Assembly (NCBI RefSeq): GCF_018398875.1
Contig: NZ_JAGWDK010000033.1
Span: forward strand, 1-61,831
Length of the DNA: 61,831 bases
From: Bradyrhizobium sp. sGM-13
Lineage (GTDB): Bacteria > Pseudomonadota > Alphaproteobacteria > Rhizobiales > Xanthobacteraceae
Direction of reading: 5' to 3'
The notes below the pieces were generated by a model. That model was given only the letters and a program-made list of their open reading frames with translations, made no database searches and had not been told where the DNA came from. This document shows, one piece after another, positions 46,314 to 54,542 of this stretch (positions are counted from its first letter, which is position 1; the number at the start of each line of letters is the position of its first letter). Made by a program: the position numbers and the translations under genes.

Positions 46314-46549
46314 TGGTGTTTCCCTGTTCCCGCGCGGCCGATGCAGCGGTTACCGCTCAAATAGGAGCCATTTCAGCAGTTGCTAATATGTTGGAAACGT
46401 CCGCGCGTCCACGCCGCAACGATGCGAAGAATGAATCGCCCGCCGAGATCGGCCACGGCGGAATGAAATCATTGCGCGCGGGCGGGGTACGGCAGATTTA
46501 TTCCCCATGAAAGAATGGAGGAATCCCGCGCCTCCAGCGAATACCTGCT

Positions 46550-47569
46550 TCAAGACCGCAGGATCACCCGGTCGCGCGACGAGCCGGCGACCGCGATGAA
46601 GGCAGCGCGGGCGCGTTCCAGCGGATAGATCGCGGCCGGCTGGATCGGGAACGGCTTGAGATGCCCGCTGGCAAATCCAGGCCCGAGCTCCCGCAGCACC
46701 GCGCCAGTCGCGATCGACGACAGGCCGAGGGTGTCGATGCCGACATAGGTGTGCTGGCCGCGATAGAATTCCAAAATATTGAACTGCACGATGCGGTCGA
46801 TTGCGGCGATCAATATCTGCCGCCCGCGCACCGCCAGCGATTGGTGTGCTGCCTGGAAATAGGGATCGCCGACCGTGTTAAACACGATGTCGGCGCCCTT
46901 GCCGCCGGTGATTTCGCGCACGCGCGCCGCGACATCGGTTGCGGAAGCGTCGATGACTTCTACCGTTGAATTGGCGTGGCCTTCGTAGGGCTCGCTCTTG
47001 CGCACCACGCCGATCACCCGCGCGCCGTGCCAGCTCGCGATCTGCACCGCCGCCTGCCCGACCTTGCCGTTGACGCCCATGACCAGCAAGGTCTCGCCCG
47101 CCTTCGGAACGCCGGCGCGGCGCAAGCCTTCCATCGCGGTGACGAAGGGCACGCCGATGCCGGCCGCCTCTTCCCATGAAATGCCCTTGGGCTTCTCCAC
47201 CACGGCGTCGGCTTCGACCACCAGATGCGTAGCGTGCGTGCCGTCCCGGCGAATACCAAGATCGCCGGAAGAGCCGAACACCTCGCGCCCAATCCAACCG
47301 TCCGGCCCATCGATGACAACGCCCGCATAGTCGCGGCCCGGTGTGCGCGGAAACACCGCATAGGGCATCAGCCCAGTCGCCGCCTTCACATCGGACGGAT
47401 TGACCGCCGCCGCCTTGACCTCGATCAGCAACTCGTTGCCCGCACGCGACAGCGCGCGCGTCTCGATGACGGGCGCAAGTGAGGCAGCGTCGGCGACTTT
47501 TGCCGGCAGGCGGACGCAGCGGGCCTGCACCGTGACAGGTCCAACATCGGAATTTTCGGCAACTGACAT
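46550..47569 (-). CDS. Quinone-oxidoreductase-like zinc-free MDR dehydrogenase
   Basis: The 339-residue protein has the GroES-like N-terminal domain (ELLIEVKAAAVNPSDVKAATG, TPGRDYAGVV) and a Rossmann domain with VMGVNGKVGQAAVQIA. The structural and catalytic zinc cysteines of alcohol dehydrogenases are missing, as in NADPH:quinone reductases and crotonyl-CoA-like enzymes. ATG 47569 lies 31 bases after the paaK stop, on the same strand, so it is probably transcribed with paaI-paaK. Its part in phenylacetate use, if any, is not evident. Confidence 0.9.
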   Translation of the reverse strand: MSVAENSDVGPVTVQARCVRLPAKVADAASLAPVIETRALSRAGNELLIEVKAAAVNPSDVKAATGLMPYAVFPRTPGRDYAGVVIDGPDGWIGREVFGSSGDLGIRRDGTHATHLVVEADAVVEKPKGISWEEAAGIGVPFVTAMEGLRRAGVPKAGETLLVMGVNGKVGQAAVQIASWHGARVIGVVRKSEPYEGHANSTVEVIDASATDVAARVREITGGKGADIVFNTVGDPYFQAAHQSLAVRGRQILIAAIDRIVQFNILEFYRGQHTYVGIDTLGLSSIATGAVLRELGPGFASGHLKPFPIQPAAIYPLERARAAFIAVAGSSRDRVILRS

Positions 47570-47600
47570 TAGAGATTCCCGCTCGGCTTCCGAGCAGGAG

Positions 47601-48932
47601 TTACCCTTTCGGCCGCTTGTCGTAAACACGTTTCGCCTTGCCGAGCGAACGTTCCAGCGTTTCCGGCGCCACTGCCTTGACGCGCGCGGTGATACCGATG
47701 GTATTCTTGATGAACAGCGCAACTTTCTCGGCGTGCGCGAGCAGCCCGCTGCCGTCCCAGCTTTCGGGACGGACTTCGGCGAGCACAGTCATCTCGTCCA
47801 TGCGCCCTTCGCGCGTCAGTTCGATGATGAAATGGCCGCCGCACCAGTCGGTCGCCAGCAACGCCTCCTCGATCTGGGTCGGGAACACGTTGACGCCGCG
47901 CAGGATGATCATGTCGTCGGAGCGGCCGGTGACCTTCTCCATGCGCCGCATGCCCGGGCGCGCGGTGCCTGGCAACAGCCGCGTCAGGTCACGGGTGCGG
48001 TAGCGGATGATCGGGAAGCCCTGTTTGGTCAGAGAAGTGAATACCAGTTCGCCCTTCTCGCCGTCCGGCAACACCACGCCGGTCTCGGGGTCGATTACCT
48101 CCGGATAGAAATGATCCTCCCAGATATGCAGGCCGTCCTTGGTCTCAACGCATTCCTGCGCCACGCCGGGGCCGATCACTTCCGATAGCCCGTAAATATC
48201 GGTCGCGTCCATGTCAAAAGTCTGCTCGATCTCGGCGCGCATCGCATTCGTCCAGGGCTCGGCGCCGAAGATGCCGACCTTCAACGACGACTGACGCGGA
48301 TCGAGCCCCTGCCGCTTGAACTCGTCGAGAATGGCCAGCATGTAGCTCGGCGTCACCGTGATGATATCAGGCTTGAAATCGTTGATCAGTTGCACCTGGC
48401 GCTCGGTCATGCCGCCGGAGACCGGCACCACCGTGCAGCCCAGTCTTTCCGCGCCGTAGTGCACGCCGAGTCCGCCGGTGAACAGGCCGTAGCCGTAGGC
48501 ATTGTGAATGATCATGCCGGTGCGGCCGCCGGCAGCGCGGATCGAGCGCGCCATCACCTCCGACCAGATATCGATATCGCCTTGCGTATAGCCGACCACG
48601 ATCGGCTTGCCCGTTGTGCCCGAGGACGCGTGGACGCGGACCAGCTTTTCGCGCGGCACGGCGAACATTTTGAAAGGATAATTGTCGCGGAGGTCGGTCT
48701 TCGCCGTGAATGGGAATTTCGTGAGATCAGAGAGCTGCTTGAAATCGGAGGGATGCACGCCGGCCGCGTCAAACGCCTTCCTGTAATGCGCTACATTGTC
48801 GTAGGCGTGCCGGAGCGACCAGGCGAGGCGCTTGGTCTGTAGCGCCATGATCTCGTCGCGCGAGGCGCGCTCGGCCTCATCCAATTCAGCGCCGTAACCG
48901 CTTCCGCTGGATTTCAAGCTTGCCATGGCCAT
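47601..48932 (-). CDS. paaK: Phenylacetate-CoA ligase PaaK
   Basis: The 443-residue ligase activates phenylacetate with ATP and CoA, the first step of the pathway. Motifs are HASSGTTGKPIVVGYT (the P-loop, about 97), AYGYGLFTGGLG, GAEPWTNAMR, TDIYGLSEVIGPG (about 241) and the hinge/C-terminal block TGRSDDMIILRGVNVFPTQIEE. The start is the first of two in-frame ATGs (48932) with GAGGAA upstream. It follows paaI by 19 bases. Length and motifs are normal for PaaK. Confidence 0.96.
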   Translation of the reverse strand: MAMASLKSSGSGYGAELDEAERASRDEIMALQTKRLAWSLRHAYDNVAHYRKAFDAAGVHPSDFKQLSDLTKFPFTAKTDLRDNYPFKMFAVPREKLVRVHASSGTTGKPIVVGYTQGDIDIWSEVMARSIRAAGGRTGMIIHNAYGYGLFTGGLGVHYGAERLGCTVVPVSGGMTERQVQLINDFKPDIITVTPSYMLAILDEFKRQGLDPRQSSLKVGIFGAEPWTNAMRAEIEQTFDMDATDIYGLSEVIGPGVAQECVETKDGLHIWEDHFYPEVIDPETGVVLPDGEKGELVFTSLTKQGFPIIRYRTRDLTRLLPGTARPGMRRMEKVTGRSDDMIILRGVNVFPTQIEEALLATDWCGGHFIIELTREGRMDEMTVLAEVRPESWDGSGLLAHAEKVALFIKNTIGITARVKAVAPETLERSLGKAKRVYDKRPKG

Positions 48933-48951
48933 GGCGTGTTCCTCTCGCTTG

Positions 48952-49410
48952 CTATTTTTGTTTGGTCTCTTCGTCCGCGGCCGGCAGCCACGTCCCGGTG
49001 ACGGTGCGGGAATGACCGCGGAACTCCGCAATCACGACATCGCCCGATGTGACGCGGACGTCATAGATCCCCGAGCGACCGTTGCGCGAAACTTCCCGCG
49101 CGGTCGCGACCAGCACGTCGCCGAGCTTTCCCGGGCGGATGAAGGCGATATCGCATTGCGCAGCGACTGCGCGCTCATTGCGGGAATTACAGGCAAAGGC
49201 GAAGGTGGAATCGGCAAGGAGAAAAATGAAGCCGCCATGGGCAATGCGCTGGCCGTTGACCATGTGCGGCTGCACCGTCATCGTCAGCGTCGCCTGCCCC
49301 GGCCTGACCTCGACAATTTTCATGCCGAGGCCCTTGCTGGCGTCGTCTTCCTTCCACATCGCCTCCGCGCAGGCGCGGGCGATCTCGTCGGGTGATAGCG
49401 CGACGTTCAT
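48952..49410 (-). CDS. paaI: Hydroxyphenylacetyl-CoA thioesterase PaaI
   Basis: The 152-residue hot-dog-fold thioesterase shows HMVNGQRIAHGGFIFLLADSTFAFACNS, where the HGG-xxx-DS pattern (catalytic Asp about 66) is diagnostic for PaaI. It hydrolyses ring-hydroxylated phenylacetyl-CoAs and frees CoA when the pathway stalls. ATG 49410 begins MNVALSPDEIARACAEAMW. It is separated from paaE by 260 bases with a palindromic repeat, so paaI-paaK may be a separate transcript or use the same one. Confidence 0.95.
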   Translation of the reverse strand: MNVALSPDEIARACAEAMWKEDDASKGLGMKIVEVRPGQATLTMTVQPHMVNGQRIAHGGFIFLLADSTFAFACNSRNERAVAAQCDIAFIRPGKLGDVLVATAREVSRNGRSGIYDVRVTSGDVVIAEFRGHSRTVTGTWLPAADEETKQK

Positions 49411-49547
49411 AGCGGGTTGCCCGCTCTGCGAGACAGATCCACGACGTTCTCTCCCTGTTACCGGGCTTGTTATCAAGCCTCGTTACGCAGTCGGTCAGTC
49501 TGGGAACGAAGCACCTGAGGTGTCAACGATCCCGAGTTTCTTGCCGA

Positions 49548-49663
49548 GTCATTCCGGGGCGCGTCGACGACGCGAACTATGGTGCGCAATTGCGCACCTG
49601 AGAATCTCGAGATTCTCGGATGTGCAGTTGCACATCCTAGTTCGCTTCGCGCCCCGGAATGAC
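49548..49663. repeat. Palindromic intergenic repeat, family E
   Basis: GTCATTCCGGGGCGCG and CGCGCCCCGGAATGAC make the outer stem; GGTGCGCAATTGCGCACC and GAGAATCTCGAGATTCTC are smaller perfect palindromes in the centre. It lies between paaE and paaI. Confidence 0.87.
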
Positions 49664-49670
49664 GTTGCCG

Positions 49671-50750
49671 TCACACATGGTCGTAGTCCACCACGACCTT
49701 GTCCGAGCACGGCCGCGCCTGGCAGGTCAGGATAAATCCCGCCTTCAGCTCCCACGGCTCCAGCGAATAGTTGACTTCCATCTGCGCCTCGCCCTCGACC
49801 AGTTTGGCGCGGCAGGTCGAGCACATGCCGCCCTTGCAGGCGAACGGCAAATCCATGCCGGCGCGCAACGCGGCGTCGAGAATGGCCTCTCCTTCGGCGA
49901 CCGGCACCTCGCGGCGCTTGCCGTCGATGATCAGCGAGGCGATCGCCTTCGGCGGCGCGGACGGCTCGACAATCTTCTTCGCGCGCGGCTTGCCGCCGAA
50001 TTCCGAGACAAAGCGCTCCACATGGATGCGGTCCTCCGCAATGCCGAGCTCGCGGCAAGTGGTCTCGATCTCCTCGCTCATACCCATGGGGCCGCAGATG
50101 AAGACGTGATCGACACTCGAGGCGGGCACCAGCGAGCGCAGCAGCACGCGCACTTTCGCGCCATCGAGCCGGCCATGCAGGATCGGGATATCCTGATCCT
50201 CGCCCGAGATGACATGAAACAGCGACAACCGCTGCATGAAGCGGTCCTTCAGTTCCTCGAGTTCTTCGAGGAACAGCATGTTTGACGTCGTGCGATTGCC
50301 GTAAAACAGGAAGAACCGGCTGTTCGGCTCGCGCGCCAGCACGCCCTTGACGATCGACAGGATCGGCGTGATGCCGCTTCCTGCGGCAAATCCGACATAG
50401 ACCCTCGCCTCATCCGGCGCAGGGGCGACGCCGAAACGGCCAGTCGGCGTCATCACCTCGAGTTCGTCGCCGGCCTTCAATTCGTCCGCTGCCCAGTTCG
50501 AAAACGCGCCGCCATCGACCTTCTTCACCGCGATGCGCAGCTCGCCATCGTCAGGCCCAGAGCAGATCGAATAGGAGCGGCGCACTTCCTCGCCGTCCAT
50601 CGTGGTACGCAAAGTGAGGTATTGTCCCGGCGCAAAGCTGTAGTCGCCTTCCAGCTCCTTCGGGATCGCAAACGTCATCGATACCGCATCGGCCGCCTCG
50701 CGACGGAGGTCGTTAACGGCAAGACGATGGAAACGCGGCGCGACGGACAT
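49671..50750 (-). CDS. paaE: Phenylacetyl-CoA epoxidase reductase subunit PaaE
   Basis: The 359-residue protein brings electrons from NADPH to PaaA. It has an FAD domain (RRSYSICSGPDDG, about 60), a nucleotide domain (VGFAAGSGITPILSIV, about 123; VFICGPMGM, about 223) and a C-terminal plant-type [2Fe-2S] domain. The iron ligands are CKGGMCSTC and a fourth Cys in LTCQARP. ATG 50750 lies two bases beyond the paaD stop; a GTG at 50762 overlapping paaD is possible. Length agrees with other PaaE proteins. Confidence 0.96.
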   Translation of the reverse strand: MSVAPRFHRLAVNDLRREAADAVSMTFAIPKELEGDYSFAPGQYLTLRTTMDGEEVRRSYSICSGPDDGELRIAVKKVDGGAFSNWAADELKAGDELEVMTPTGRFGVAPAPDEARVYVGFAAGSGITPILSIVKGVLAREPNSRFFLFYGNRTTSNMLFLEELEELKDRFMQRLSLFHVISGEDQDIPILHGRLDGAKVRVLLRSLVPASSVDHVFICGPMGMSEEIETTCRELGIAEDRIHVERFVSEFGGKPRAKKIVEPSAPPKAIASLIIDGKRREVPVAEGEAILDAALRAGMDLPFACKGGMCSTCRAKLVEGEAQMEVNYSLEPWELKAGFILTCQARPCSDKVVVDYDHV

Positions 50751-50752
50751 GG

Positions 50753-51256
50753 TCAATGACACTTGAAATAATCAAAGGGTTCGCAGCAGGCCTTGCAACG
50801 CCACAGCGCCTTGCAAGAGGTCGAGCCGAATTCGGACAGCAACTCGGTATTATCAGAGCCGCATTGCGGGCACGCCACCTGCTGTTCGCCGAACAGCGCG
50901 CGGCGCGAGTTCGATGCCTGCGGTGGGGCGATGCCGTATTCCCGGAGCTTGTTGCGGCCGTCCTCACTCATCCAGTCCGTGGTCCAGGCGGGCGACAGCA
51001 CGGTGCGGACCGTCGGGCGCGGCATTCCGGCGCGTTCCAGTGCCAGCTCGATCTCGAGCGCGATCATGTACATTGCCGGACAGCCGGAGTAAGTGGGCGT
51101 AATCGCGACCTCGACGCGGCCTTCATGAACCTCGACGTCGCGCAGTACGCCGAGATCGGCGATCGTAAGCACCGGTATTTCGGGATCGACCACCTGTGAA
51201 GCGGCCTCCCAGGCGCGGCGGCGCAGATCAGTGTCGCTCTGGATGGCCGTTACCAT
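50753..51256 (-). CDS. paaD: Phenylacetyl-CoA epoxidase assembly protein PaaD
   Basis: The 167-residue protein has an N-terminal MIP18/DUF59 domain (VVDPEIPVLTIADLGVLRDV, TYSGCPAMYMI) and a C-terminal zinc-ribbon-like region with CPQCGSDNTE and CKACCEPF. It is thought to help insert iron or iron-sulfur into the epoxidase. ATG 51256 overlaps the end of paaC by seven bases. The order and overlaps are those of a standard paaABCDE operon. Confidence 0.95.
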   Translation of the reverse strand: MVTAIQSDTDLRRRAWEAASQVVDPEIPVLTIADLGVLRDVEVHEGRVEVAITPTYSGCPAMYMIALEIELALERAGMPRPTVRTVLSPAWTTDWMSEDGRNKLREYGIAPPQASNSRRALFGEQQVACPQCGSDNTELLSEFGSTSCKALWRCKACCEPFDYFKCH

Positions 51257-52026
51257 GTCGCCCCCGGAAACGTCCGCTGCATCGATTGTAATTCGCTCAG
51301 GAGATGACCGAGATGCTCGCTGTGCCGCCCGCTGCGGCCGCCCTGCTGCATCCAGTTATTATCAGGCAAAACAAGCGTCGCTTCGCGGACGACATCCGAT
51401 ACCGTCTTCAGCCATTGCGGACGCAAGTTGGCAGGGTCGATCGCAATGCCGCCATCGATCAGGCCGCGCTCGCTGTCGTCGACCTCAAACATCTCGCCAG
51501 TGAAAGCCCAGAGCTCGTCGATCGCTCCTTGCGCGCGGCGGCGGCTTTCCTCGGTGCCGTCGCCGAGACGGACGATCCATTCCGAGGAATGCCTGACGTG
51601 ATAGGCGCTTTCCTTTTCCGATTTCGCCGCAATCGCCGCCAGCGTCGCGTCGGTAGAACGCATCATCGCGCGCCAATAGAGATCGGCGAACGCAGCATAG
51701 AAGAACTGCCGCACCATGGTGCGCGCGAAATCGCCGTTCGGCTGTTCCAGCAGCAGGAGATTGCGATACTGCCTGACGTCGCGGAGATAAGCGAACTTGT
51801 CCTCGTCGTTGCCCCTGCCCTCGACCTTGGCCGCGTAGGTATAGAGCTCGCGCGCCTGGCCGAGCAGATCGAGACCCATATTGGCGAGCGCCATGTCCTC
51901 TTCCAGCATCGGCGCATGGCCGCACCATTCCGACAGCCGATGGCCAAGGATCAACGCATCGTCAGCGCGGCGCAGGGTGTAGAGCACCAGCGGCGTTTCG
52001 GATACCTGGATGTTGGCTACAGCCAT
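51250..52026 (-). CDS. paaC: Phenylacetyl-CoA epoxidase structural subunit PaaC
   Basis: The 258-residue all-helical ferritin-like subunit pairs with PaaA and is needed for complex stability but lacks a complete iron site. Visible blocks are LYTLRRADDALILGHRLSEWCGHAPMLEEDMALANMGLDLLG and SEKESAYHVRHSSEWIVRLGDGTEES. ATG 52026 is preferred; GTG 52035 is in frame and possible. It lies 41 bases after paaB and overlaps paaD by seven. Confidence 0.96.
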   Translation of the reverse strand: MAVANIQVSETPLVLYTLRRADDALILGHRLSEWCGHAPMLEEDMALANMGLDLLGQARELYTYAAKVEGRGNDEDKFAYLRDVRQYRNLLLLEQPNGDFARTMVRQFFYAAFADLYWRAMMRSTDATLAAIAAKSEKESAYHVRHSSEWIVRLGDGTEESRRRAQGAIDELWAFTGEMFEVDDSERGLIDGGIAIDPANLRPQWLKTVSDVVREATLVLPDNNWMQQGGRSGRHSEHLGHLLSELQSMQRTFPGATW

Positions 52027-52067
52027 TTCAATCACCTGCTAGCGGTCGTCATTGATGACGGAAAGAC

Positions 52068-52355
52068 CTACATATGCCCGACTTCGTCGGGCACGTCGTA
52101 AAATGTCGGGTGCCGGTAGATCTTCGATTCCGCCGGCTCGAACATCATGCCTTTCTCGGACGGATCGGACGCGGTGATGGCGCTCGACGGCACCACCCAG
52201 ATCGAGAGGCCCTCGCCGCGGCGGGTGTAGATGTCGCGCGCAGCCTGCAGCGCCAGCGTGGCGTCGGTGGCATGCAGCGAGCCGACATGCTTGTGCGCCA
52301 GCCCGTTGCGGCTGCGGATGAAAACTTCCCAGAGCGGAATGTTCGGCGTCGCCAT
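52068..52355 (-). CDS. paaB: Phenylacetyl-CoA epoxidase subunit PaaB
   Basis: The 95-residue PaaB links two PaaAC units in the epoxidase. It has the usual start IPLWEVFIRSRNGLAHKHVGSLHA and the stretch GEGLSIWVVPSSAI. The ending YDVPDEVGHM is the family standard. ATG 52355 follows GGAGAGACG and lies 10 bases after paaA. Confidence 0.96.
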   Translation of the reverse strand: MATPNIPLWEVFIRSRNGLAHKHVGSLHATDATLALQAARDIYTRRGEGLSIWVVPSSAITASDPSEKGMMFEPAESKIYRHPTFYDVPDEVGHM

Positions 52356-52365
52356 CGCGTCTCTC

Positions 52366-53358
52366 CTATTCGGCTGCCTGCAGCGCCGACCGTTGCCGGC
52401 GTTTCTCGGCATAGGCCATCGCCGCCTCACGCACCCAGGCGCCGTCCTCATGCGCCTTGCGCCGAGCCGCTAGACGGTCGCGGTTGCAGGGGCCGTTACC
52501 GGCCAGCACCTGCTTGAACTCGTCCCAATCGATTGCGCTATATTCCCAATTACCGTTCGCGTTCTGCTTCATGTCGGGATCGGGAATGGTCAGTCCCAGG
52601 AACTGCGCCTGCGGCACCGTGGCGTCGACGAATTTCTGCCGCAGCTCGTCATTGGAGAAGCGCTTGATCTTCCACTTGGTCGAAGTGTCGCTGTGCTGGC
52701 TGACCTGGTCGGGCGGACCGAACATCATCAAGACCGGCCACCACCAGCGATTCAGCGCATCCTGCGCCATCGCCTTCTGCTCGTCAGTGCCGCGGCACAG
52801 CGTCAGCATGATTTCAAAGCCCTGGCGCTGGTGAAACGATTCCTCCTTACAGACGCGGATCATCGCTCGCGCGTAAGGACCATAGGAGCAGCGGCACAGC
52901 GGGATCTGGTTCATGATCGCCGCGCCGTCGACCAGCCAACCGATGGTGCCGATGTCGGCCCAGGTCAGCGTCGGATAATTGAAGATCGAGGAATATTTTG
53001 CCTTGCCCGCGAGCATCGCGTCGACCAGCTCTTCGCGCGAAGAACCGAGCGTCTCGGCGGCGGCATAGAGATAAAGCCCGTGGCCGCATTCATCCTGCAC
53101 CTTGGCGAGCAGCGCCGCCTTGCGGCGCAGCGACGGCGCGCGGGTGATCCAGTTGCCTTCGGGCAGCATGCCGACAATTTCGGAATGCGCGTGCTGCGAA
53201 ATCTGCCGCGTCAGCGTCTTGCGGTAGGCGGCCGGCATCCAGTCGTTGGGCTCGATGCGCTCGTCGGCATCGATGCGCGCCTGAAACTGCGCAGCCCGCG
53301 TGGCGTCCTCAATGTGGCGGTCGTCGCCGTCGGACGTGTTGAGCGCCTGCGTGTACAT
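52366..53358 (-). CDS. paaA: Phenylacetyl-CoA epoxidase catalytic subunit PaaA
   Basis: The 330-residue catalytic subunit holds the di-iron site that adds one oxygen atom to the ring of phenylacetyl-CoA. Iron ligands are visible in KVQDECGHGLYLY (Glu and His) and CKEESFHQRQGFE, in a four-helix core. WWWPVLMMFGPPD is also typical. ATG 53358 has GGGAGG six bases upstream; that site is part of a possible hairpin (see 53365-53386). It is the first gene of paaABCDE, with paaX just upstream on the same strand. Confidence 0.97.
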   Translation of the reverse strand: MYTQALNTSDGDDRHIEDATRAAQFQARIDADERIEPNDWMPAAYRKTLTRQISQHAHSEIVGMLPEGNWITRAPSLRRKAALLAKVQDECGHGLYLYAAAETLGSSREELVDAMLAGKAKYSSIFNYPTLTWADIGTIGWLVDGAAIMNQIPLCRCSYGPYARAMIRVCKEESFHQRQGFEIMLTLCRGTDEQKAMAQDALNRWWWPVLMMFGPPDQVSQHSDTSTKWKIKRFSNDELRQKFVDATVPQAQFLGLTIPDPDMKQNANGNWEYSAIDWDEFKQVLAGNGPCNRDRLAARRKAHEDGAWVREAAMAYAEKRRQRSALQAAE

Positions 53359-53364
53359 GGCGGA

Positions 53365-53386
53365 CCTCCCAGTATTTGTTGGGAGG
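53365..53386 (-). promoter_or_regulatory. Hairpin covering the paaA ribosome binding site
   Basis: In the paaA leader CCTCCC (53381-53386 read on minus) can pair perfectly with GGGAGG (53365-53370) across a 10-base loop. GGGAGG is the ribosome site of paaA, six bases ahead of the ATG. The six-pair stem could limit translation or be opened by a factor. It could also be chance. Confidence 0.55.
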
Positions 53387-53407
53387 CAATATATAACACA
53401 AATTATG

Positions 53408-53433
53408 ATATGCAATACATTTCTGTAACATAT
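53408..53433. promoter_or_regulatory. Candidate operator for the paaA promoter
   Basis: The AT-rich space between paaX and paaA contains an imperfect inverted repeat ATATG-TACA-gaaa-TGTA-CATAT (with one and three unmatched bases between the arms). It ends at the base before the paaX stop codon. It is the only symmetrical site in the gap and a reasonable place for PaaX or a TetR-type PaaR. Confidence 0.45.
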
Positions 53434-54303
53434 CTATCGCCCATCAAACCGCTTCGAAAGTTCCCCGCCGGGCTTTGGCAGGGGTCCGTTTTCGTTGGTG
53501 GCATGGCGATCAAGCCATTCTTCAGACGCGGGAAGCAGCGCGCGATAGATCTCGCCACAGAGCGTTCGGGCGGCCCTGCCCGGCCAGTCCGCGGGCAATA
53601 GCGCGGTCGGCAGCAACGGGTCGCGCAGCACGACGCGACGGTAATGGTGGATCAGGAGAATCCGCGCGGTGAACGCGTCGGCCTCGGTCAGCCGCTCGCC
53701 GCGACCGAGCCAGCCGTGCAGCGGCTCGAAGGTCTTCATGAATTTCTGATAGGCGTCGGCGGTACGATCGAGCGGCCAGCTTTCGCTGAGCAGACGCCGC
53801 CCGCTGTCGTCTTCCGCCGACACTTCGAGACGAATGGCGCCGGAGGCTTCCGTAGGTACCGGCACGCCCGACGGCGCCACCCATACGCCCGGCAGCGGAC
53901 TGCCGAAGCCAGCGTTCTTCAACGCCTCGCGCGCGGCGTCGCGATCTCCGCCATTGCCGATCAGCAGCAGCTCAAACCGCCCGGTCCAGTCGGAGGCTGG
54001 CGGGCCGTAAATGTGTTTGGTCGCGATATCGAAAGTCTGCCGCTCGCCTTGCACCAGGCGATAGAAACTGTTGCGGCCAACTTTAACGCGCTCGAACCAG
54101 CCGTCGGCCGTCAGCCGCGACATTGCGGTGCGCACCACGCTGGCGTCGATGTCGAGTTGCTCGAAAAATTCGAGCAGCGTGCCAAGCCATACCGAGCCGC
54201 CACGGGGCACGATGGCATCGCCGAATACGGTGATGATAATGGAGCCGGTGCGCGACGGTTCGCGCTTCAACTGCTGAATGATGCGGGCAAGCGGCGGCGG
54301 CAT
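53434..54303 (-). CDS. paaX: Phenylacetic acid degradation repressor PaaX
   Basis: The 289-residue repressor has the PaaX N-terminal winged helix (about 15-85; SIIITVFGDAIVPRGGSVWLG and VVRTAMSRLTADGWFERVKVGRNSFYRL) and the PaaX C-terminal domain (RILLIHHYRRVVLRDPLLPTALLPADWPGRAA). In other bacteria phenylacetyl-CoA releases it from DNA. Here it is upstream of and co-directional with paaA, 75 bases away. ATG 54303 is the first codon of the family match. The role is firm from family and position. Confidence 0.96.
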   Translation of the reverse strand: MPPPLARIIQQLKREPSRTGSIIITVFGDAIVPRGGSVWLGTLLEFFEQLDIDASVVRTAMSRLTADGWFERVKVGRNSFYRLVQGERQTFDIATKHIYGPPASDWTGRFELLLIGNGGDRDAAREALKNAGFGSPLPGVWVAPSGVPVPTEASGAIRLEVSAEDDSGRRLLSESWPLDRTADAYQKFMKTFEPLHGWLGRGERLTEADAFTARILLIHHYRRVVLRDPLLPTALLPADWPGRAARTLCGEIYRALLPASEEWLDRHATNENGPLPKPGGELSKRFDGR

Positions 54304-54351
54304 GCGTCAAGGCATAGCGCGTTTTGCGGGAGAGCGACAATCGGTGGCTGC

Positions 54352-54520
54352 CTCCCTCTCCCCGTCCTTCACGGGGTCGAGACGAGCGAAGCTCGCTCTT
54401 AGAGGGTTGGGGTGAGGGGCTGCTTCCGCAAATTCGCTGGAGCTGAGTGCGCGGAGAGTCCCCTCACCCGGATCGCATCTGTCGATGCGATCCGGCCTCT
54501 CCCCGCAGGCGGGGCGAGGC
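54352..54520. repeat. Palindromic intergenic repeat, family D, copy 2
   Basis: It has CCCTCTCCCCGTCCTTCACG, GGTTGGGGTGAGGGG, CCCCTCACCCGGATCG and CGATCCGGCCTCTCCCCGC; the pairs are nested as in the copy at 9811. It includes an inner palindrome GAGCGAAGCTCGCTC. It lies upstream of paaX. Confidence 0.8.
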
Positions 54521-54542
54521 TGTCGGAGTTCGCGGCACCGCT

